55,194 nucleotides of DNA from Bacteroidales bacterium (GTDB lineage Bacteria; Bacteroidota; Bacteroidia; Bacteroidales; WCHB1-69): NCBI GenBank assembly GCA_017617445.1, contig JAFZWE010000003.1:1-55194 (forward strand). Reading direction: 5' to 3'. Both the position numbers and the translations under genes were made by a program. The first letter of the stretch is position 1. Each line of letters opens with the position of its first letter. Below are positions 25,633 through 34,300 of the stretch, piece after piece. The notes below the pieces were generated by a model, which did not search any database, was not told where the DNA came from, and saw only the letters and a list, made by a program, of their open reading frames with translations.

Positions 25633-26202
25633 ATGAAAATGGAAGAAGAAATTCAGAAATGCGTAGATTTGCTCTTGGCTGGGAAAGTCATCCTTTATCC
25701 CACGGACACCATCTGGGGGCTTGGCTGTGACGCCACCAATGAAACGGCAGTGCGCCGGATATTTGAAATCAAACGCAGGCAAGAGAGCCGGAGCCTGCTG
25801 ATTCTTTTGGACAAGGCAGACAAACTCCCGTTATATGTCAAAAAGATACCGCTCATCGCATGGGATCTGTTGGCCATTACGGAAAGACCTACCACCTACA
25901 TTTATCCCACAGCATACAATCTCCCGCAATGCATGATACCCGCCGACGGTTCCATCGCCATCCGCATTGTGCAGAACCCGTTCTGCCAACAGCTCATCCG
26001 TGCCCTTGACCGCCCGCTTGTGTCCACCTCCGCCAACATCTCAGGCCATGCTTCCCCTGCCACCTATTCAGAAATCGCCCCTGAAATCTTCCAGTCCGCG
26101 GACCATACCGTCCCAGAATCCTTCGCCAACTCCACAGACTTCAAGCCCTCCCGCATCATCAAATTCACGGACGACTACAATTTCACCGTGATCCGCGAGT
26201 AA
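25633..26202 (+). CDS. tsaC: Threonylcarbamoyl-AMP synthase (TsaC/Sua5/YwlC family)
   Basis: TsaC makes threonylcarbamoyl-AMP from threonine, bicarbonate and ATP, the donor for t6A37 of ANN-decoding tRNAs. The 189-aa YrdC-fold product shows LLAGKVILYPTDTIWGLGCDATN, IFEIKRRQESRSLLILLDKADKL, PTTYIYP, SIAIRIVQNPFCQQLI, RPLVSTSANISG and a C-terminal RIIKF strand. It lacks the Sua5 linker domain, so it is of TsaC length. Two ATGs (25633 and 25639) are possible. Only 36 bp and no promoter separate it from porX, suggesting co-transcription. Confidence 0.93.
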   Translation: MKMEEEIQKCVDLLLAGKVILYPTDTIWGLGCDATNETAVRRIFEIKRRQESRSLLILLDKADKLPLYVKKIPLIAWDLLAITERPTTYIYPTAYNLPQCMIPADGSIAIRIVQNPFCQQLIRALDRPLVSTSANISGHASPATYSEIAPEIFQSADHTVPESFANSTDFKPSRIIKFTDDYNFTVIRE

Positions 26203-26238
26203 GCACGACACACCATTATCCACCATTCCAACATCATT

Positions 26239-27786
26239 ATGAGCACAATTCTTTGGGCTGACGACGAGATAGATCTTTTAAAGCCACACATCATCTTCCT
26301 CAAGAACAAAGGTTATGAAGTCATTCCTGCCGTAAGCGGGAACGAAGCCATTGAACTGCTGGAAAGCAATGTCATTGACATCATCTTTCTGGATGAAAAC
26401 ATGCCCGGACTGAGTGGCATTGAAACCCTGAAATACATCAAGACCACCCACCCTCACACTCCCGTGGTGATGATCACCAAAAGCGAAGAGGAACACATCA
26501 TGGAAGATGCCATCGGGTCCAACATCGCCGACTATCTCATCAAGCCGGTCAACCCCAACCAGATTCTGCTGTGCCTGAAAAAGAATATTGAGAACAGCAA
26601 AATCCAGAATGAAAAAAACACGATGGCCTACCAACAGGCCTTCCGCGACATTGCATTCAAAATTTCCGACAGCCGCACCATCAAAGAGTGGGAAATCGTT
26701 TACAAAGAACTGGTTTATTGGGAATTGGAACTTGACAAAATTGAAGACAGCGGAGTCAGCGGCATCCTGTCCGACCAGAAAGAAGAAGCCAACTCGCAAT
26801 TTTCCAAATTCATCATCAACAACTATGAGGATTGGATTTCCGGACGGAAGGATGAAAAACCCCTTTTCTCCCATACCATACTGAAAGAAAAGCTGTTTCC
26901 TAACATTACCGAAAGCGGAACCGCCTTCCTGTTTGTCATTGACAACCTGCGCTACGACCAGTGGAAAACCATCCAAACCTACATTCACCCCTACTACCGC
27001 ACAGACGAGGAAACACTGTACTACAGCATTCTGCCTACTGCCACGCATTATGCGAGAAATGCGATGTTTGCAGGACTGATGCCTTCGGAAATCGCAAAAA
27101 AATATCCGCAATACTGGCTGAATGAAAACGATGAGGGCGGAAAAAACCAATATGAGCAGCAGCTTCTGGAAGAGTATCTCAAACGCTTCGGCAAGCCCTC
27201 CAAAACCTCCTACTCCAAAATCCTGAACCTTGACTTCGGAAAGAAAATCCGGGACAACCTCCACTCCATGCTGAACAATCCGCTCAATGTGGTCGTGTTC
27301 AACTTTGTGGACATGCTCTCACACGCCCGCACTGACGTGGACATCATCCGCGAACTGGCCGACGATGAGAAATCCTACCGGAATGTCACCGCCACATGGT
27401 TCGCCAATTCAGTCATGCTGGACATGATCCGATTCCTCGCCGAAAAGAAGGTGCCCATCTTCATCACCACCGACCACGGCACCATCAAAATCGAAAAACC
27501 CATCAAAATCATCGGCGACCGGCAAACCAACAGCAATCTGAGATACAAAGTCGGCAGGAACCTTGACTGCAATTCCCGCGACATTTTTGAAATCAAGTCC
27601 CCCGAAAAAATATACCTGCCCAAGGAAAATCTCACCTCCTCCTTTGTCTTCACCACCGGAAACTCCTTCCTCGCCTACCCCAACAACTACAGTCATTATG
27701 TCAATTATTACAAGAACACTTTCCAACATGGGGGAATTTCCATGGAAGAAATGATGATTCCCTTTGTCAAATTACTCCCAAGGTAG
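26239..27786 (+). CDS. porX: T9SS response regulator PorX with PglZ phosphatase domain
   Basis: A 515-aa two-domain protein. The receiver domain (1-120) has the acidic pair D8/D9, phospho-acceptor D52 in DIIFLDENMPG, MITKSEE and the conserved Lys in LIKPVNP. A helical linker follows. From about residue 215 there is a PglZ/alkaline-phosphatase-superfamily domain with FLFVIDNLRYDQWKTI, SILPTATHYARNAMFAGLMPSEI, VVVFNFVDMLSHAR, PIFITTDHGTIKI and a late NNYSHYVNYYKNTFQHGGISMEEMMIP (metal-binding His). In Porphyromonas PorX works with the kinase PorY and sigma factor SigP to switch on T9SS genes and also hydrolyses phosphodiesters. No porY or sigP is in this window. The start at ATG 26239 is unambiguous. 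Confidence 0.95.
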   Translation: MSTILWADDEIDLLKPHIIFLKNKGYEVIPAVSGNEAIELLESNVIDIIFLDENMPGLSGIETLKYIKTTHPHTPVVMITKSEEEHIMEDAIGSNIADYLIKPVNPNQILLCLKKNIENSKIQNEKNTMAYQQAFRDIAFKISDSRTIKEWEIVYKELVYWELELDKIEDSGVSGILSDQKEEANSQFSKFIINNYEDWISGRKDEKPLFSHTILKEKLFPNITESGTAFLFVIDNLRYDQWKTIQTYIHPYYRTDEETLYYSILPTATHYARNAMFAGLMPSEIAKKYPQYWLNENDEGGKNQYEQQLLEEYLKRFGKPSKTSYSKILNLDFGKKIRDNLHSMLNNPLNVVVFNFVDMLSHARTDVDIIRELADDEKSYRNVTATWFANSVMLDMIRFLAEKKVPIFITTDHGTIKIEKPIKIIGDRQTNSNLRYKVGRNLDCNSRDIFEIKSPEKIYLPKENLTSSFVFTTGNSFLAYPNNYSHYVNYYKNTFQHGGISMEEMMIPFVKLLPR

Positions 27787-27869
27787 TTTTACAACATTTT
27801 TATATTCAATTATTTACATACACATAAAAAATATTTTTCGGATTCATCTTTCCGATAACGAAAAAAGTG

Positions 27870-27877
27870 TATTTTTG
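27870..27877 (+). promoter_or_regulatory. -7 element for tRNA-Val(TAC)
   Basis: TATTTTTG, 16 bp before the tRNA 5' end; a TTTC lies about 17 bp further upstream as a weak -33. Confidence 0.6.
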
Positions 27878-27893
27878 CACCGCTTTTAAAGCA

Positions 27894-27968
27894 GGGAGCT
27901 TAGCTCAGTTGGTTTAGAGCATCTGCCTTACAAGCAGAGGGTCACTGGTTCGACTCCAGTAGTTCCCA
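27894..27968 (+). tRNA. tRNA-Val (anticodon TAC)
   Basis: A 75-nt cloverleaf: acceptor GGGAGCT/AGTTCCC (one G-T wobble), anticodon arm TCTGC-CTTACAA-GCAGA giving TAC, T arm ACTGG-TTCGACT-CCAGT, discriminator A. CCA is not encoded. Confidence 0.95.
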
Positions 27969-27973
27969 CAGAG

Positions 27974-28002
27974 AAGTGATGCGAGCGCATCACTTTTTTT
28001 TT
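27974..28002 (+). terminator. Terminator after tRNA-Val(TAC)
   Basis: Perfect 9-bp stem AAGTGATGC (27974-27982) / GCATCACTT (27987-27995) with a GAGC loop, then a T-run. Confidence 0.85.
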
Positions 28003-28062
28003 GCTTTTCTGTATGCAAAAATCCAATTTACAAACCATCATTCAACGAATGAATAAATTTTG

Positions 28063-28070
28063 TAACTTTG
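28063..28070 (+). promoter_or_regulatory. -7 element for the DUF4197-pfp-GH57 unit
   Basis: TAACTTTG matches TAnnTTTG, 21 bp before ATG 28092. Confidence 0.55.
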
Positions 28071-28091
28071 CCGCATTAAATTTTGCATGAA

Positions 28092-28781
28092 ATGAAAAGG
28101 ATTTTTTGGCTTTTGGCAGTGATTTCCGCTGCATTTTTCTGCTCTTGTGAAGATGATTCCGGCGAATATATTGAACAACTTTACACCCGTTCACAGCTGA
28201 CCACTGGCATCAATACCTGTTTGAATGTATGTACCGACACTGCCGTGGCACATCTTTGCGATACTGACTGCATGAATGCCACAGACTATCGCATCACACT
28301 TCCCACCACATCGCCTTATAAAGCGCTCTGTGACACACTCACCGCACTGGGTTACAGTTATTTGATAGACTCATTACACCAACAAGTCAACCGCGCATGC
28401 GAGCAATCCGGTGAGGCGGTAACCACCAACTTCAAAGCCGTGATCAAAGGGCTCACCTACTCGGATCCAGGCGCTTTAGTGGATGGAGATGACCAGGCCA
28501 TCACCACCTATTTCAAAACCCACTATGGAAACACCCTATGCCAATCGCTGCAATCTTCCCTCGCCTCTCCGATGCAATCGTGCGGTGCCACCACCACTTG
28601 GAGCCAGATGGCAGACATTTACCACCAAAGCGGAGCTGGCGCACTGACTGCCGACTGGTTGGCATACGTTACCACACAGTTCATGGAGGCCATATTCACA
28701 GAAATGGCCAAAGAGGAGAAACTCATACGCACCGATGCCAGCCACCGTTCAGGAGAAGGACAGCTGGTTATATTCAATTGA
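28092..28781 (+). CDS. DUF4197-family lipoprotein
   Basis: A 229-aa lipoprotein: leader KRIFWLLAVISAAFFC with lipobox FFCSC. The mature region is helical and follows the DUF4197 pattern: an early helix, then ITLPTTSPYKALCDTLTALGY, HQQVNRACEQSGEAVTTNFKAVIKGLTYSDPGALVDGDDQAITTYFKTHYGNTL (family NRAAE.A....F..AI..M...DA..IL.G...A.T.YF), and a final helical bundle. It contains more cysteines than usual (CLNVCTDT, HLCDTDC). DUF4197 proteins have no established function. It leads an apparent operon with the phosphofructokinase (32 bp gap) and GH57 amylase. ATG 28092 was chosen over TTG 28083. Confidence 0.85.
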   Translation: MKRIFWLLAVISAAFFCSCEDDSGEYIEQLYTRSQLTTGINTCLNVCTDTAVAHLCDTDCMNATDYRITLPTTSPYKALCDTLTALGYSYLIDSLHQQVNRACEQSGEAVTTNFKAVIKGLTYSDPGALVDGDDQAITTYFKTHYGNTLCQSLQSSLASPMQSCGATTTWSQMADIYHQSGAGALTADWLAYVTTQFMEAIFTEMAKEEKLIRTDASHRSGEGQLVIFN

Positions 28782-28813
28782 TTCCATTTTGAAAAAAATT
28801 AAAAAATATTCCC

Positions 28814-30049
28814 ATGATTCAAGACAAACTCTTTTCCGGCAAGACATTGGCCATACTCTCCGGCGGCGGTGACACCCCTGCCATCAACTCCAGCATTGAG
28901 TGCGTACGCAACCGTGCGTCCATGCTCGGCTTCAAGGTTTACGGTATTCTTCGCGGCTGGAAAGGTCTTTTGGGCGACGGCGACCTGGTGGATCTGACCA
29001 ACATCCCGTATGATGGCATCTACGGCGGCACCGGCCTGCTCTCCAGCCGTACCAACCCGTTCCCCAGCAAAAAAAATCCGGAAGACCGCTCCCAACAGAT
29101 CCTCCGCAACATTGAACGGTATAAGATTGACGTGCTGGTCACCATTGGAGGAGACGACACCAACGGAGCAGCCAAAAGAATGTACGAAACCTATGGCATT
29201 CCTGTTATCGGATTCCCTAAAACCATTGACAACGATTTAAGGACCAGAACGATACACCACTATCATGGGGAGGAAAACGAAACCGTGTTGTGTCCCGGCT
29301 TCGCCTCCGCCGCCATGGCTGTCAAAAAACTTACCAGCAAGTTGCACACCACCAACGAATCCCACCAGCGCATCATGGTGCTGGAGGTGATGGGACGTGA
29401 TGCGGGCTGGCTGACCGGCACTGCCACCTTCGGCGGCGCACAGATCGCCCTCATTCCCGAAGTGCCCATGACCCGTGAACGCAAGGACTTCTTCTTTGAA
29501 TTTGTGCGCGAACAGTATCTCCGTTCCCCGAAACGTGAGCTCATCATTGCAGTTTCTGAAGGGGTGAGATGGTGGAACGAAGAAACCCAACAGCTTGAAA
29601 TGGTGTATGCCAGCTCTGACCTGGACGAATACGGCCATCCCCGCTTCGGTGGCATCTCCGGCGTGATCGCTTCGGAAATCAACCGCCGCACCGGCATTGA
29701 AGCCCGCGGACAGATCTCCGGCTACATCCCCCGTTCCGGAAAATGCTATGAGTACGACCGCCGACTCACCTCCACCCTCGCCGACAAGGTCACCGACCTC
29801 CTTCTGCGGCAGGATTATGGGAAAATGCCTGTACTCAAGGACATCGTCCCCTACAACGAACTGGAAGAGTACCACACCACAGCCATCGACATGGGCAACA
29901 TCGGCAACTTCCCGCTACCTGACAACTACTACGACGTGAACAACTTCCGCTTCACCGACCGCTACAACGACTTCCTCACCAACATCATTGGCAAGCCCTA
30001 CCGAATGGAATTCAACCACATCTTCCCCACCGTCATCCCCGGAGAATAA
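28814..30049 (+). CDS. Phosphofructokinase, pyrophosphate-type by motif
   Basis: A 411-aa phosphofructokinase that phosphorylates fructose-6-phosphate in glycolysis. Motifs: SGGGDTPAINS, RGWKGL, the phosphate-binding GGDDT (112-116), PKTIDND (135-141), MGRDAGW, and the substrate region GGISGVIASEI with GYIPRSG. The GGDDT second Asp and the Lys of PKTIDND are the residues that distinguish PPi-dependent enzymes from ATP-dependent ones (GGDGS, PGTIDND), so PPi is the predicted donor and the reaction reversible. It sits between a DUF4197 lipoprotein and a GH57 amylase, 20 bp upstream of the latter, linking it to glycogen or starch use. Confidence 0.93.
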   Translation: MIQDKLFSGKTLAILSGGGDTPAINSSIECVRNRASMLGFKVYGILRGWKGLLGDGDLVDLTNIPYDGIYGGTGLLSSRTNPFPSKKNPEDRSQQILRNIERYKIDVLVTIGGDDTNGAAKRMYETYGIPVIGFPKTIDNDLRTRTIHHYHGEENETVLCPGFASAAMAVKKLTSKLHTTNESHQRIMVLEVMGRDAGWLTGTATFGGAQIALIPEVPMTRERKDFFFEFVREQYLRSPKRELIIAVSEGVRWWNEETQQLEMVYASSDLDEYGHPRFGGISGVIASEINRRTGIEARGQISGYIPRSGKCYEYDRRLTSTLADKVTDLLLRQDYGKMPVLKDIVPYNELEEYHTTAIDMGNIGNFPLPDNYYDVNNFRFTDRYNDFLTNIIGKPYRMEFNHIFPTVIPGE

Positions 30050-30069
30050 CAAAGCATCCCTTTACCATT

Positions 30070-31254
30070 ATGCAAAAAATCTGCTTTCATTTCCAGATCA
30101 GCCAGCCTTTCCGCCTGCGCACCTACCGTTTTTTTGACATCAATGTCCATCACGACTACTTTGACGAGTTCCAGAACAGCTACCTTGTCAACCGTTTGTC
30201 GGAACGCTGTTATCTGCCGGCCAACCGCCTCATGCTGGACCTGATTCAAAAGCATCCCGGACAAATTGCTGTAAGCTACAGCATTGCAGGAAGTTCCATC
30301 AAACTCTTTCAAGAGTATTGTCCGGAAGTCATTGACAGCTTCAAAGAGCTGCTGAAGACCGGCCATGTGGAGATCACTGGCAACACATTCACTCACAGCA
30401 TTGCATCCCTGCACAACAAAAGCACCTTTGTGGAACAAGTGCGGCTGCAAGAGGAACTTTTGCAAGAAGCATTTGGCATCAAACCCACCAGCTTCTGCAA
30501 TACCGAAATGATCTATTCAGATGAAATCGGAGAATGGCTGTATGAACTGGGATACAAAACCGTGCTGACGGAAGGTGCCAAGCACATCCTGGCCTGGAAA
30601 TCCCCCGGCTACCTTTATTGCAACCCCTTCCAGACCGACCTCAAACTGCTGCTTCGGAGCTATGCTCTCTGCGATGACATCACCCTGCGGTTCAACGACA
30701 AAAGTTGGGATATGTACCCGCTCACGGCAGAAAAATATCTCGGTTTCCTTCAGTCTGTACCGCCGGAAGTGCCTCACATCAACTTTGCCTTTGACTACGA
30801 GACCATCGGAGAATACTACACTCAGGAAACCGGCATCTTTGACTTCTTCCGTTCCCTGTTCACCCACTTCGCACAAATGAGTCAATACCAGATGATTCTC
30901 CCCAGCAAGGTTTCCGAATCCACTGAGAAAAGCACCACCATCAACGTGCCTTGGCCCATCTCCGGCATGGGAGAAGAAAAGGACACCGTGGAGTGGATCG
31001 GAAACGAACTGCAACAGGAAGCCTTTGACCAACTTTTCAAACTTGAGCCCCTCTATTTGGAATCCAAAAACGAGAAAGCCAAATTGAATTGGCTCCGACT
31101 GCAAGCTGCAGACCATTTCAACTTCATGAGCACCAAATGGTTAAACAAACAATCAGTTAAAAGAAACTTTGATGTCTATCCCTCTCCCTATCAGGCATTC
31201 ATCAATTACATGAATGTTTTGAACGATGTGAAATTGCAGTTGACAGAAAAATAA
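30070..31254 (+). CDS. Glycoside hydrolase family 57 alpha-amylase-like enzyme
   Basis: A 394-aa cytoplasmic enzyme (no signal peptide). The N-terminus KICFHFQISQPFRLR is the GH57 first-strand motif with its HxxxP-like His/Gln. GHVEITGNTFTHSI gives motif 2. SFCNTEMIYSDEIGEWLYELGYKTVLTEG contains the putative catalytic glutamate (NTE). HINFAFDYETIGEYY supplies the Asp of motif 4, and a helical C-terminal domain (HFNFMSTKW) follows. GH57 enzymes act on alpha-glucans such as glycogen. It lies directly behind the PPi-phosphofructokinase, so glucan breakdown and glycolysis are probably co-expressed. No glycogen synthase or debranching gene is in view. Confidence 0.92.
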   Translation: MQKICFHFQISQPFRLRTYRFFDINVHHDYFDEFQNSYLVNRLSERCYLPANRLMLDLIQKHPGQIAVSYSIAGSSIKLFQEYCPEVIDSFKELLKTGHVEITGNTFTHSIASLHNKSTFVEQVRLQEELLQEAFGIKPTSFCNTEMIYSDEIGEWLYELGYKTVLTEGAKHILAWKSPGYLYCNPFQTDLKLLLRSYALCDDITLRFNDKSWDMYPLTAEKYLGFLQSVPPEVPHINFAFDYETIGEYYTQETGIFDFFRSLFTHFAQMSQYQMILPSKVSESTEKSTTINVPWPISGMGEEKDTVEWIGNELQQEAFDQLFKLEPLYLESKNEKAKLNWLRLQAADHFNFMSTKWLNKQSVKRNFDVYPSPYQAFINYMNVLNDVKLQLTEK

Positions 31255-31353
31255 AAAAATTGAAAATTTTTAATTGGGACAGACAACATATTAAACATAA
31301 TATTGTATAGAGCCATAAAGCATTTTGTCTTGTTATCAATAAATAAAACAGAT

Positions 31354-34300
31354 ATGAAAAACAACAACATTTTGGGCATGGTCGCACTGTTGTGGATCAT
31401 GGTCATGAGCATGAATCATGTTGTCGGCCAGACCTATCAGATCCCCACCTCTGGAACGACCAACGTGACCGGATGCAGCGGCATCGTACAGGACCCGGGA
31501 GGCTCCGGCGACTACTCAAACAGCTGCAACGGATATCTGGTTATCACTTCTGACCAGACCGGCTGTATGCCGCACATTTCAGGTTCATACAATACTGAAA
31601 GCAGCTTTGACTACCTGTATGTATATGATGGGACCACCACATCGGGCACCCAACTGGCATACTGCACCGGCACGGGCACCGTGGATGTCACCTCCACCAC
31701 CGGTTCCTTGATGCTCTATTTTCACAGTGACGGATCTGTCGTACGGAGTGGATTTGACCTGAACCTGACCTGCAGCGGTGGCTGTGGGTGCGGAGGTCCC
31801 GTGGTCACCTACTCCACCTCCTCAGGCCATATTCTTGTCAACTGGAATGCCGCAACAGGAGTGACGCACTACTTCATTGAGTACGGACCGCACGGATTCA
31901 CCCCAGGGAATGGCACACGCACTCGCGTGACCGGAACGTCCTACAACATCTCCGGATTGACCGACGGAATGCAATATGATGTGTATGTGTGGTTTGACTG
32001 CGGAGACGACAACCAGCTCACCAATGAGGTTGGAACCATGATCTCTGCCACACCCAACAACATCTTCTTTGTACCCTCTTCAGGAAACAACTCTGTGACA
32101 GCGTGCAATGGTATTCTTTACGACCATGCTGGACCTGATGGAAACTACAACAACTCCTGTAGTGGCTACACCATCATCTATCCCGATGAACCCACCTGCG
32201 TGGTTCATCTTGAAGGCTCTTACAACACCGAAAGCTGTTGCGACCATATCTACGTTTATGACGGTGCAGGGACAGGCGGCACACTCCTCGGGCAATTCCA
32301 AGGCACAGGAACCATAAACGTCTCTTCAACCACAGGTCCCCTGACCGTGCAATTCACCTCCGACGGCTCGGTGGTATATTCCGGATTCTCCCTCCAGTTT
32401 TCCTGCCGCGGCAGCTGTAGCTGCGGCGGCAGCCCCTACGGCGTCACCGTTGTGCAAGGCAACACCGGAGTTCTCGTAAGTTGGGATGCTGGACTGGATC
32501 CCGATGTCCACAACTTCATTATCGAATACGGACTCAGCGGATTCACCCCTGGGACAGGAACCACCGTCATGACAAGCGACACTTCCTATGAACTCATCGG
32601 CCTGACCACACTGGCCACGTATGACATATATATATATTATGATTGCGGAGGTGACAATGTCATCACCGATGAGACTGCCACCATCATCACCTTCTGCGTG
32701 CCGGATGCCGTGGCTTGCATCGACTTCAGCGACTGGTCCAACCCGGCCATCACCTGCACATACGGGACATTTGACAATCCTTACGCCACCGTCGGCGTGG
32801 TGGACAACGGCTATGCATCCGTTGAGAGCCGACACACCATCAACTATATCAATGAGACAGACCCGCGCACCAACGACGAGTTGCAGACCATTCCACCATG
32901 TGAGCTCTATTCCGTACGATTGGGCAACTGGAATACCAACTACGAAGCAGAAAGCATCTCCTACGACTTCAATGTGGACACCAACAACGCAGATATCCTG
33001 CTGCTTAAATACGCTGCGGTATTGGAAAATCCAGGGCACAGCACAGAGGAGCAACCCCGTTTTGACTTTGAAATTCTTGACCAGAACGGAAACCAGATTG
33101 ACCCCACCTGCGGTTATGCCAGCTTTATCCCTGGCGGTCCGGGCATGGGCGACTGGCACACCACGGGAAGCCTCATGTGGAAAGACTGGACCAACGTGGG
33201 TTTTGATGTTTCCGCATATCACGGACAGACCATCCGCGTTCGACTCACCACATACGACTGCGACCAAGGTGGCCACTTCGGCTATGCCTATTTCACCCTG
33301 GGATGCAAGAAACGTACCATTGTGGCTGAGACCTGCGGCGAAATGCTGAGCAACACCTATACAGCCCCTGCCGGATTCGCATACCAATGGTACTACGAGG
33401 ATCAGCCTGGCAACATCATCTGCACCGACCAGTCCTGTTCAGTCACTGTAGGAAGTGGTCATCAAAACCTGCATTGCCATGTCTCATTCATCGGGAACCC
33501 CTCCTGTGGCTTTGATTTGATGACCTCCCTGACCGCGCGCTACCCACTGGCCTCCTTTGCCCCCGAACGCGACGGCTGCACATGGAGTTTCATGATGAAC
33601 AACAACAGCGCCGTTTCCGATGACGGGGAAACCCCCAACGACTTTTTTGAGCCTTGTGAAAGTGCACACTGGGATTTCGGTGACGGAACAACCTCCGATG
33701 AATACAACCCCTCACACGAATTCCCCGGCCCCGGAACCTACGTCATCACTTTGATTTCCGGATTGAGCCAGGATGCCTGTCTGGACACCACCACCTTCAC
33801 GGTTGACCTGATGGGCAACTACCCTGTCATCACAGGAAATCCCTACTATGACGCCATCTGCAAGGGAGACGGAACCACATTGATTGCCTCCGGAGGAAAC
33901 ACCTACCGCTGGTATGTCGGCAACGAACTCATCAGCGAGAATGCATCCGTTTACGTTGAGCCTGAGCAGACTACCACCTACACCCTCGTCTCCGTCGGTG
34001 CCGACAACTGCGAGGTCACCATTGAACACGAACTCACCGTGAACCCCACCAGTGATTCATACCTCACCGACTCCATCTGCCAAGGTGAAAACTACACTCT
34101 TCACGGATTCTCACTGCCTCCGCAACTCTCCGCTGGCACCTTCTCACCGCAAATCGTTCTGCGCAACCAGTATGGCTGCGACAGCACCGTCCACCTCACC
34201 CTAACAGTCAAACCACTCCCGAACACCAGTCTGGGACGTCCGTTCAATCACTGCTTTGAGGACTTTGGCGATGCCGCACTTCTGGTGCCGGAGGCCAACT

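Noticed and set aside
32326-33387. Minus-strand 353-codon frame inside the CUB/FN3 protein
   Set aside because: No domain or start context; antisense to a clear multi-domain surface protein.
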